Positions 44,950 through 54,311 of a DNA stretch of 64,000 bases are shown one piece after another. This stretch comes from Misgurnus anguillicaudatus (taxonomy: Eukaryota > Chordata > Actinopteri > Cypriniformes > Cobitidae). Made by a program: the position numbers and the translations under genes. The stretch is taken from NCBI RefSeq assembly GCF_027580225.2, contig NC_073358.2, forward strand, positions 47,392,001-47,456,000, written 5' to 3'. The notes under the pieces are model-generated. The model was not told where the DNA came from. It worked only from the letters and a program-made list of their open reading frames with translations, and searched no databases. How positions within the stretch are numbered: the first letter of the stretch is position 1; each line of letters opens with the position of its first letter.

Positions 44950-45305
44950 AAGTTGCATTGTGTAACTTTAAGAAGGATCTCTTGACAGAAATGCAATATA
45001 ATATACATAACTATATTATCTGTGGTGTATACATAATGAATGGTTATGTTTTTATTACCTTAGAATGAGTCGTTTTATCAACATACACCGCGGGTCCCCT
45101 TACATGGAAGTCACCGTCATGTTTCTACAGTAGCCCTCAATGAACAAACTGTACAGAGCTCGTTTCATCCCTGCGTTGTCTTAGACGAAGACTTGTTTGT
45201 CTTGTGGCGGCTACCATATGCGTTTTGAAATTGAGGGGTGAGCTGTTGGTTGCAATTCGCAATCTCACCACTAGATGCCGCTAAAATTTGCAAACACCAC
45301 CTTTG
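44950..45305 (+). repeat. Dispersed repeat (ACATGGAAGTC family), fuller copy
   Basis: TTAAAGTTGCATTGTGTAAC to AACACCACCTTTGAAAG, with CTCTTGACAGAAATGCAATA and TTACATGGAAGTCACCGTCA. Other copies are at 16695 and 59335. Confidence 0.82.
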
Positions 45306-45485
45306 AAAGAACATTACACAATTTGCTAGTTTATAATTGAATCAGAAAAAACACATGTGTGGTTTCTCACGAGACATAAAGGGACACTAAAATGTCAAAC
45401 GTAACAGATTCTTCTATTCCGTCTATTCCGCGGAATGCAAATAAGTGGGCGTGGCTAACTTTGCCCTCCCGCATGTTAGACTGAG

Positions 45486-45616
45486 TGTAGTGGTGTCTGG
45501 AGAAGTGGGTATACTCTTAGTTTATGCCCCCAGTAGAAGTGGGTATACCCCATGCCATCAAATAAAGAGGTGGGTATACTCCGTATACCTGTGTATACCC
45601 TGCACTACACCACTGT
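45486..45616. mobile_element. Short element with TAGTGGTGT ends
   Basis: TGTAGTGGTGTCTGGAG is mirrored by CTGCACTACACCACTG, and GTGGGTATAC recurs three times inside. The superfamily is unclear; hAT is possible. Confidence 0.5.
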
Positions 45617-45734
45617 GTGACGGAGAAACATGTAAAATAATTTACTCATAAAAAATTAACGAGTTATTTGTGTAATTTTTATAATAAGTGCCAGTGAATC
45701 CACCGCGGGTCTCGCAGCGAGACTCTCGCGCTCG

Positions 45735-45736
<2 letters not shown>

Positions 45737-45784
<48 letters not shown>
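45737..45784. repeat. (CT)n microsatellite
   Basis: A CT run with one TTT interruption, in a CpG-richer stretch (45700-45800). It makes spurious Arg/Glu-rich open frames on the reverse strand. Confidence 0.97.
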
Positions 45785-45789
<5 letters not shown>

Positions 45790-46567
45790 CAAGCAGCAGC
45801 CGGCCGGTCTCTCGTGTGCAGAGGTCTCTAGGCATACGCAAGGAGCTGCGACGGCAAATAAAGAGTTCTTCTTGCACATAATGCTAATAGTTGTAAAGTT
45901 TTCTGAACTTTAAGTAAGCTAAGACAAAACTCGCGTTTATATCAGTGACACGTGCGCTGCTGGAGCGATATAGTTTGACGCGCCATTTGCTTATAGTACA
46001 CCGGAAAGACGAGAAAGAGACTCAAATGTTCAGGTCTAATAGAAAGTAAAGGGCGTTAAGACCTTAAAACAAACTTTATGATCATCACATCATAGCACCT
46101 GTCACATTTATAATATCTAGAGCTTCTTCTCTCATATACAGGTATTTATCCTGTCTGTAGGTTTTTGCATATATTTATACCTGTTAATTTTACATATTGC
46201 ATATGTTTAATGTAATGTATGCATAAATACAAAATACAATGAAGCCATACTATAGCTTCAATAGTCTATAAAATTAATAACTCAATTAAAAACAAGATTC
46301 TGTCTTATCAAGACTTAATCTGTTGTCATCTTCTGGGCATTTTCACTTTAACATTATTAACTTTAAATTGCTCATATTTTAAAACTGCGGTGAGCATTAG
46401 CATTTAGTTAAAAGCTATAGTGAGTGGTGAATTTCTGTACATTTTTATAATCAAAAAACCATATAAACTGAAAAACATCTATACCGTGAAATATTCCGTT
46501 CCGTGAAATAAAATGACTCATTCCGTGAAATAGATTTTTGGCCATTCCGCCCACCCCCTACCCCTAC

Positions 46568-47450
46568 CGTTTACTGTATTTGCGCACTTCATGGATTTTT
46601 TCCCCTAGCGTCTTAAGTTTTTTTTAAAGGGACACTCCACTTTTTTTTAAAAATGCTAATTTTCCAGCTCCTCTAGAGTTAAAATTTGATTTTTACCTTT
46701 TTGGAATCCATTCAGCCAATCTCGGGGTCTGGCGGTACCACTTTTAGCATAGCTTAGCACAATCCATTGAATCTGATTAGACCATTAGCATTGCGCTAAA
46801 ATTACCAAAGAGTTTGGATATTTTTTCCTATTTAAAACTTGACTCTTTTGTAGTTACATCGTGTACTATGATGGACAGAAAATTAAAAGTTGCGATTTTC
46901 TAGTCAGATATGGCTAGGAACTATATTCTCATTCTGGCGTAATAATCAAGGACTTTGCTGCCGTAACATGGTTGCAGAAGGCGCAATGATATTACGCAGC
47001 AGCCGAAAAATGTCCCCTTAGTAACTTTCAATGGCAGGGGACTATTTTCCGGCAGTGTGTAATATCACTACGCCTTTTCCTTGATTATTACGCCAGAATG
47101 AGAGTATAGTTCCTAGCAATATCTACCTAGAAAATCACAACTTTTAATTTTCTGTCAGTCTTAGTACACGGTGTAACTACAGAAGAGTCGAGTTTTAAAT
47201 AGGAAAAATATCCAAAGTCTTTGGTTATTGTTTTGCGCAATGCTAATGGTCTAATCAGATTCAATGGATTATGCTAAGCTATGCTAAAAGTGGTAGCACC
47301 AGACCCGAAGATCAGCTGAATGGATTCCAAAACTCAAATCAAATGTTTGACTGTAAAATTCGTTTTTTAAAAAAAGGGAGTCCCTTTAAAACAAACTTAA
47401 GATGCTGGGAAAAAATCCATGAAGTGCGCAAATACACTTACAGTAAATAT
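46568..47450. mobile_element. Outer foldback enclosing an AAAGGGACACT foldback
   Basis: ATTTGCGCACTTCATGGATT at 46580 is mirrored by AATCCATGAAGTGCGCAAAT at 47416-47435, and CTTAAGTTT by AAACTTAAG just outside the inner element (46625-47392). A second palindrome inserted near the centre of the first. Confidence 0.82.
46625..47392. mobile_element. AAAGGGACACT foldback element, intact copy
   Basis: TTAAAGGGACACTCCACTTT and AAGGGAGTCCCTTTAA are the ends; GCATAGCTTAGCACAATCC and GGATTATGCTAAGCTATGC are opposed inside. At the centre are inverse words around ATGATATTACGCAGC. Confidence 0.88.
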
Positions 47451-47666
47451 CACGTCACGCTATTACAGGATCTTTATGGGATATGTGTAAACGCACACAC
47501 AGATTCCCGAAAATCACCAGCTGTGTGAATGAACCAAAATCAAACGACCCTGAGGCAAATCCCGGACACATTATCAGTGTATTTTCCATAACCTGTGTTT
47601 GAAGGCTATAGAGATATATGCACAACATTTATCAGGTTCCCAAATGCAACTTCTCTTTGAAAGTGT

Positions 47667-47692
47667 GTATTTGGTGTGTGTGTGTGTGTGTG
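47667..47692. repeat. (GT)n microsatellite
   Basis: About 12 GT dinucleotides in a nos1 intron. Confidence 0.95.
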
Positions 47693-47699
47693 TTAGATT

Positions 47700-48557
47700 T
47701 CATATTTATTATATTCTGGATGAATGTCCATATTACGCTTTAGTGAACAATAAGCACAAACAGGCTGTGTGACAGTGAGAAGCTTCTAGCGACATTAAAT
47801 ATAGCATAAATGATAGAAGATAGACATGCATAACATTGTTTTTTGTATCACTCGAGTTTTGACAGTGAGCCGTATGGTCTCGAACCTAAATTTATTGTTA
47901 TAGTAAACCAGAAGATGTTATGATATTGTTAGGATAAATTGAAAGCAGTTTTCATCTTGAAAACAATTTGATTATTTTATTGGCCACTGCTTGTGACCAT
48001 TGCGGGATCAGTTGACTTAACCGAATTGTAAAGACCAAACAACTCCTCCACACTGTTTAAATCGGATTAAACAAAACTGATTACCTCAAGACCTTATGCA
48101 TTCTAGACAGCAGCTGTTTGAATGTCTGTAACCAATTTTGTGTTTCCCATATAAAGCCAATCACGCTTCTCCCTCTTCTCACATATAAAGGTGTTACTAT
48201 CAATCCCATCATGCATTGCAACATCACCAAGAAAAATGTGTGATGTTCCGGAGGTGTTTATAAAACATTTTGAATCTGCATATGATGATTTGTTTTATAT
48301 TTTTTGTACCTTACAGTAAAGGCATAGTTTTGTTAACATTTGTTAACATGCACTAACAACAATAAGCATGACTTATAGTCTATACACACTTATAGTCTAA
48401 GTTTAACTAAATTACTGTACAAGAATAAAGAAAAAGAAAGTCATTCAATGGCTAGTTTGTGATAAAAAGACGAGAAAAGTGTTTGGAGTGGGTGCGCATG
48501 CACTTGTTTTCTTCGGGCTTATGTTAAGCTGTCAGCTAAACTGTTTGTGACTTTCAG
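47700..48557. other. nos1: nos1 intron end before the second coding exon
   Basis: Unique-looking, AT-rich, ending in the acceptor TTTGTGACTTTCAG at 48544-48557. Confidence 0.6.
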
Positions 48558-48684
48558 AGACCTTGGTGTGGAAAATGGACAGAACGCCCAGCTGGCGTCG
48601 GATAACGACAGAGTGTTTGATGACCTCTGGAGAAAGGACAACATGCCTACAGTGCTAAACAACCCTTACTCTGAAAGTGACAAG
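48558..48684 (+). CDS. nos1: Neuronal nitric oxide synthase, second coding exon
   Basis: The 127-bp exon completes an Arg codon begun in the previous exon, then reads DLGVENGQNAQLASDNDRVF and DDLWRKDNMPTVLNNPYSES to DK. The RVF.DLW...PTVLNNPYSE segment is strongly conserved in nNOS, just before the oxygenase domain. Acceptor TTTCAG and donor GTAAAG flank it. Together with the first coding exon it totals 813 bases, so the junction to the next exon is in phase 0, which matches the start of the exon at 58062. The codon at the 5' junction completes the EVQVER stretch at the dynein-light-chain-binding site. Confidence 0.96.
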
Positions 48685-49337
48685 GTAAAGCATGGACTAA
48701 ATGACTTCGCACATGGCTGTGATGGACTGCTGAGTTGAGTCAGCAGTCTGTCGTTATTTGTTTCACAGTTTTAAAAGCGCGGTAATATGACACGTACTGT
48801 AAATATAACTTTACCTGCTGTGGGCAAATACCTAATAGTTGTAAGCCTGATGCAAGTGAAAAACCTTTTAACTTCCACGAATAACATCTTTACAAACCTG
48901 TACTGTAAAATATAAAGCGGTGGTTCTCAACTGGTGGGTTTTTAGGTCACAGGTGTGTTTTGATCAAGTCACAAAAGGCAGGAAACAATGATAATGCGAA
49001 TGATAAAGTGTAGCTAAACATATAATTGTGCTAGTTCGGATAAGTGTTACAATATTCCAAGTTGAAAACTGCATCACAAGCATCTTCGACATCTGACTTA
49101 TATTCATCCATGTGCCACAATTTTCATATATTCCCGTGTTTTTCATGGAAAGTTTCCAAAAAATTCACAATTTTGCAATCCCTGGTTAGGATAAGAAATT
49201 AATAGGCTGTCTGATGGCGCAGATGATTACCAGATGGCTCTTTTGTTGACGTCTTTGCATCTTATTAAAACACTATATTTTGCCAGTACTGTATTTTGTA
49301 CTGTATTTTTGATTTATCTGTCATTTGGCACAAGCTA

Positions 49338-49545
49338 TACACTCTAAAAAATTTGCTGTAATTTTGCAGCTGGTTGCCAGTAACTTACTGTAGAAGTCAA
49401 AAAATGTTTCATGTTCATTTAACTTTGAACAAAATGTTGCCAGTAAATAACATAAATGTAAAATCTACAGTAAGTTACTGGCAGCTAGTTGCCAGTAATA
49501 CCCATTAAAACTGTAATTTCTACAGACATTTTTTACAGTGTAGTT
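49338..49545. repeat. MITE (CACTCTAAAAAATTTGCTG type), copy 1
   Basis: ACTCTAAAAAATTTGCTGTA to ACATTTTTTACAGTGTAG, with GCCAGTAACTTACTGTAGAA and its inverse TACAGTAAGTTACTGGC inside. Sister copy at 53518-53700. Confidence 0.82.
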
Positions 49546-49754
49546 GCAAGCAGAAGCCAGCATGGACAGGTGTGACATGCCCTCAACCTTTAAAATCATG
49601 AATAAGACTTAAACAAAAAATACATTAAATATGAGTTCACTTGCAGCAATGTTTAAAGTGCTTTGTGTAAAAGAGATTTATTGGTGTTTGAGATCATGAA
49701 ACTAAAATTTTAGAGGCATTTAAAGTCCCCATGTAGTTGATAATTTTATCAGTT

Positions 49755-50176
49755 AACTCTTTCCCTCCCAGCGTTTTAAAAAAAGTTGCCAGACAGCGCC
49801 AGCATTTTTCATTATTTTCACAAAAGTTTAATGCCTTCCAGAAAATGATCTTTTTTAAATATATAAACATACAATATATTAAATGAAAAAACAGAACCTC
49901 TGCTTCATTTGTTTTCTTTTTATCACCTCTCAAATATAGGTAGGTTTCTTCAAAAACACCAAATTTTGACCAAAAAACTGAAATAATTGCATTTTTATAA
50001 AGGACTTTTGACATAGATCAGATTCAAAGCGATGATCAAAACATACACAAAGTTCTTACTATTTGCCTAAGGGGTTACTTCAGTGTTTTATAAGTTGGGT
50101 AAGAGCGCCACCTGGTGGATAATATCGGAAATACGGATTGCCGGAAAAACTCGTCATTGGCGGGGAGAGAGTTAAA
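49755..50176. mobile_element. TTAA-type MITE, copy 2 (uninterrupted)
   Basis: TTAACTCTTTCCCTCCCAGC to GGCGGGGAGAGAGTTAA, with TTAA at both ends. It gives the pre-insertion structure of the nested copy at 18538. The reverse open frame 49694-50014 runs through it and is not a gene. Confidence 0.88.
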
Positions 50177-50254
50177 AACACCACATATAAACAATGATTA
50201 AAACTAGATTTTCACCACATGGGGACTTTACAATGCCAATCTAACAACGGTTTT

Positions 50255-50705
50255 ATGTTTACACCAACCGCGTTTCAGGCGTCAAAATCCCGTCTGCCGT
50301 GCCTAGTTTGCCGCTTGAACAGTTTAAATGCATTGAATGCAAGTGACTCCGGGCAGGGCTGCCACTACAGCAGCAAGCAGGTTCCTGATTGGTTAGCGTG
50401 GCGTGAAATTCCACCAAAGTTCAAATTTTTCAACTCGGGCGTCAGCCGCAAATTCGCGTAAACGCAAAATGCACAAGCACCATTCGTGCGTACCGCGCAC
50501 AACGCTCAATTTGTGCCTTTCGTGCGAGCTTCACGTGAAGACGCGTTGACGCGCGTCAGGAGGTCCCGCGGCGCGGAAGACGCGTTTCCGCCTCATCCGC
50601 GCCGCGGGACCTCCTGACGCGCGTCAACGCGTCTTCCCATTGACTTAACATTGAAAACATTCGCGCTTCACGCCTCTACCGCGATTGGTGTAAACGCAGC
50701 ATTAC
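50255..50705. mobile_element. Foldback element with GTTTACACCAACCGCG ends and a GC-rich hairpin core
   Basis: TATGTTTACACCAACCGCGT at 50257 is mirrored by CGCGATTGGTGTAAACGCAG near 50681. The core has the perfect 41-bp inverted repeat described at 50537. A related TTCACACCAGCTGCGTT sequence follows at 50731, mirrored by GCGGTGTGAAACCGGCG at 51156, suggesting a second foldback. Confidence 0.75.
50537..50636. repeat. Perfect 41-bp GC-rich inverted repeat with 18-base loop
   Basis: Arms 50537-50577 and 50596-50636 are exact reverse complements. The left arm opens GAAGACGCGTTGACGCGCGT and ends GGCGCGGA. The predicted hairpin is very stable. Confidence 0.97.
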
Positions 50706-51229
50706 ACTGCACGCGTAGCGCCATTGTGCTTTCACACCAGCTGCGTTCGCAGTGCGTATCGTGCAGCTTACTACCAGTTCAAATTGCTTTGTTTTACATA
50801 CTTTTATGAGCAAAACCTTCAAGGTGCTTTTCTTCAACGCATTCTTCTGGCAACAGCGTGTTTTTAAATATTTAATTGCTTTCTTTTAAATTGCTGAAAG
50901 TCATTGGGACTGCAATCACATTCATGATTTTGAGGTAAAATTTCCCTTTTTTGCATCAATCCACAAGCATTAAAACCATAAACAATGCACTGTCACTTTA
51001 ATTGAAGGTTAGCAGCGTAGCAAAAATGGAGCCGACCCAAAACGATTGCAGCACTGCTGCTTTAGCACCGCTCCTGCTACACGAGTACACGCTTGTGTTG
51101 TGCATGCTTTAACTTGTTAACACAGGCGCCTAAAAACATGCGCTGCTTAAGCGTGCGGTGTGAAACCGGCGTAACTCGAAATGTCTTTATACGAACAGCA
51201 TATTTGTTAGACAAATTTTTAGACAATAG

Positions 51230-51662
51230 TAGTGACAGCTCGTGACTCATCCAGGGGTGCTAATTCAAAATAAGTGTTCGGATTGTCGTGTGTTGCTTGC
51301 GTTTTCAAAATATGTGTTTGTTGCGTCATGTAAACCATGTACATCACGTGTTTTGTAAAAATAAGTGCCTGCTGCACACACGTCAAAACCGTTTATTATA
51401 AAAGAGACGCTCACATTCACAAAATACACGCAAGACACTCCCTTAACAGTAAACTCTGATTACACATGAGATTATGTGAGTATCTGGCAAACGCAAGCAT
51501 CTCTTTTATCATAAACCCTTTAGATGCATCCTCAGAAGGCACTTATTTTGACAAGACACGTGATGCACACAGGATCTCTCGATGCGCATATTTTGAAATT
51601 ACAAACCACACACATGACAGGCTACATACATGTTGTGACGAACTTCGCATCGAGCGCCACTG
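51230..51662. mobile_element. hAT element related to 1105-1540, diverged
   Basis: Shares GTGCTAATTCAAAA, AAGTGCCTGCTGCACAC, CAGTAAACTCTGATTAC and TTCGCATCGAGCGCCACTG-like words in order. The left terminus is degraded (TAGTGACAGC) and no exact target duplication is visible. Confidence 0.8.
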
Positions 51663-51669
51663 ATAGTAA

Positions 51670-52515
51670 TTCATTTTTGCACTTGATTTTGAGTACATTT
51701 TGTTTACATTCTGTATTCTGTAGGGTCACTTCAATGATCTCCAATGATGTTAAATCTGAGTCCTGAAGTAAAACCTAGTGGGAACCACTACTTAAAATAT
51801 TTAGAAACTAGTACACCCCTATAAAGAATCTGTAATATAACATCAAACTCTTTTTATTGTCCATTAAACATTATTGTCAACTTAAGAACCATTATATCTT
51901 GTTGTTTAGAGTCATTAAATATATTATGTACATATATGTGTCTGTTTCAAGATATACAGTTCTACTTAATGGTCTCACTATTGCTGTTCAATAAGCTGTC
52001 AATTATATTTTTTATTAAAAGTTTTTACAGGGTGAACGCATGTAGCCATGGGAGCACAGTAAGATAATAATATGATTTCAAGCCCTCTCTGTAGCACCTG
52101 TCAAATGATCTTCAGTCACCGCCGGCTGATGCTGGTAGCGTGTGTCTCTGTGTTCCTGGTTGTGGGGGTAGCGGTGCTTGCATTTCACTCCGGCACATGA
52201 CTGTCTCATCTGGCCACTTGTGACGCACCATTCCCCTGAAAGAAACCGGATGGATGGATTCCATCCAGGAAACCGAAGGAATGAATGAGTGCAGCTGTGT
52301 CATTCCTTTTTTCTCGTAATGTAGTCTGGTGGATGATTAATCACCCGTGCGTAAGATGAGGCGGGAAGGGTTTCGAGAGAGCGAGAGAACAAAACTGTGC
52401 CCAACAATCTTGAATATAAAGGTGCTAAAAAGGGTTTGTCATAAGGAACAACATTAAGTCAAAGTCGGTTCTTAGAATGACCATTTGGTTTTTTTACTTT
52501 TTAACTACAAAGAAC
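51670..52515. other. nos1: nos1 intron stretch without recognised repeats
   Basis: Segment 52080-52400 has balanced composition and no repeat family, and is a weak candidate for conserved non-coding sequence. No exon seen. Confidence 0.35.
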
Positions 52516-52518
52516 CTC

Positions 52519-52741
52519 CCTACTGAAAAGTCCATTCTGGTTTTAGCTGGTTAAGATGGTGTAGCAGGCTGGTTTTAAAGGGGTTTTGCCCATTTTTTAA
52601 GCTGGTCCGGCTGGGGGGCCAACTATCCCAGCAGCTTGACTTGGCTGGAAGACCAGCTATGCCAGGCTGGGAGGACCAGCTTAAACCAGCTACTTGCATT
52701 TGGAATCCAAAGGCTGGTTTTAGGTGGTCTTTTCAGTAGGG
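52519..52741. mobile_element. MITE with CCCTACTGAAAAG ends
   Basis: TCCCTACTGAAAAGTCCATT is mirrored by GGTCTTTTCAGTAGGG. The interior is rich in GCTGGTTTTA/ACCAGC words. Confidence 0.85.
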
Positions 52742-52944
52742 CTTTTGTGGACTTTAAAGGTTATTTATGAAACCATAAGGCCTGACAAACAACCTTTTAG
52801 GAAACTTTTTTAAGAGAGAAATAACATAATGCCAACCAATATCTAAATATTTGTTATATCTCGAGATATCTTTGAGATCATTTTTTTCACATCACTACAC
52901 TGTAAAAAGTAAAAGTTTTACAGTGTACAGTCACATACACTGCA

Positions 52945-53390
52945 AAAAATGACTTTCTTACTTAGTAGTTTTGTCTTGTTTTCAGTAGAAATATCAAAAA
53001 ATTCTTAAATCAAGATGTATTTTCTTGATGAGCAAAATGACCTAAGAAAATAATACTAGTTTTTAGACAAAAAATATACAATTTAAGTGAATTTGTGCTT
53101 AAAACAAGCAAAATTTTCTGCCAATGGAGTGAGAAATTTTTACTTAAATTAAGTGTTTAAGAAAAAAGAAATCTTATTTCACAATGTTTTTTCTCACCCC
53201 ATTGGCAGATAATTTAGCTTGTTTTAAGGACAATTTCACTTAAATTGTATATTATTTGTCTTAAAACTAGACTTATTAACTTAGGTCATTTTGCTCATCA
53301 AGAAAAAACATCTTAATTTAAGAATTTTTACATATTTCTACTGAAAACAAGACAAAAATACTAAGTAAGAAAGTCATTTTTTGCAGTGTA
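52945..53390. mobile_element. Complete foldback MITE (ACACTGCAAAAAATGACTTT family)
   Basis: ACACTGCAAAAAATGACTTT is mirrored exactly by AAAGTCATTTTTTGCAGTGT. The two halves fold back over some 200 bp each (CTTGTTTTCAGTAGAAATAT mirrors ATTTCTACTGAAAACAAG; CTGCCAATGGAGTGAG mirrors CTCACCCCATTGGCAG). Same family at 250-842. Confidence 0.94.
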
Positions 53391-53517
53391 AGAGTTTAAC
53401 TTTATGCAAATGAGCAGAGATGCATGGTGTTAACTAACAGTGGTAACAGCAGACGGCTAAGATAACTTTATCCACCTCCAGCTGGACATAGTACTTGAGT
53501 AGGAAACTTACTAGCCT

Positions 53518-53702
53518 GCACTGTAAAAAAAATTTGCTGTAATTTTGCAGCTTTTTGCCAGTAACTTACTGTGGAAGATAATGTCTAAAAATGTTTCATG
53601 TTCATTTCACTTTAAACAAAATGTTGCCAGTAAATAACATAAATGTAAAATCTACTACTACCCAGTAATACTGTAATTTCTACAGAAATGTTTTACAGTT
53701 TG
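53518..53702. repeat. MITE (CACTGTAAAAAAAATTTGCTG type), copy 2
   Basis: CTGCACTGTAAAAAAAATTT to AAATGTTTTACAGTTTGC; the internal words are as in 49338-49545, with a short deletion. Confidence 0.82.
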
Positions 53703-54311
53703 CCTAACAGGTTATCCAGACACCTCAATAATCTGAGATCTACAGAATATGTAACAATATAAGCTATAATTCCCACTGATACCATCAGCAGGTGTTGTTA
53801 TGGGAAATCAAGTTGTTTTATCTTTCTGGGTCAAGCTGTGAATAAGACGGCTTGTGTTTTGTTTTTCGAGAAGAAGAAGAGGAAGAAAATGATCAACAGA
53901 GTGTGTGTCTCAGTGAGAGCAAAGGTGGGAAGAACCGAAATGATGTTTGTTATCACCCTGCACTCTCTCTGATAAAATTCAGGTGTTGTAAAATTGTCCA
54001 GGGCAAACAGCAGCATCCTGCATAATTTAAACCTTAATAAGGGCAAAATCACCCGTTGGAGGTGATGCGAAGCAGAACCTTCGGTGATGAGGCTGTTTTT
54101 GACGATCCACATAATGGATAAACTATTATTTAAACATCTGAAATTATAATTATGTCATGCCTCCGTTGCATCAGTGCTTAATGAAATACCAACTTTTTAT
54201 GTAGCTTTTTAAAATATGTCATGTTTTGTTATACTTTGTTATGATCGTTGACAGTGATGAAATTAAACATTAAAAAGCATCTTTTTCTGCAGTTTTAAAT
54301 AAATTAGGGTC
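53703..54311. other. nos1: nos1 intron stretch, no exon seen
   Basis: No window repeat family is evident. The reverse open frame 53831-54112 has no recognisable features. Confidence 0.45.

Noticed and set aside
45656..45879. Arg/Glu-rich reverse open frames
   Set aside because: Translation of a (CT)n microsatellite.
48917..48945. hAT terminus GGTGGTTCTCAACTGGTGGG
   Set aside because: Resembles a hAT end but no mirrored partner or flanking duplication was found nearby, so only a possible fragment.
53831..54112. 93-codon reverse open frame in the nos1 intron
   Set aside because: No domain or conservation evidence; composition is that of intronic sequence.
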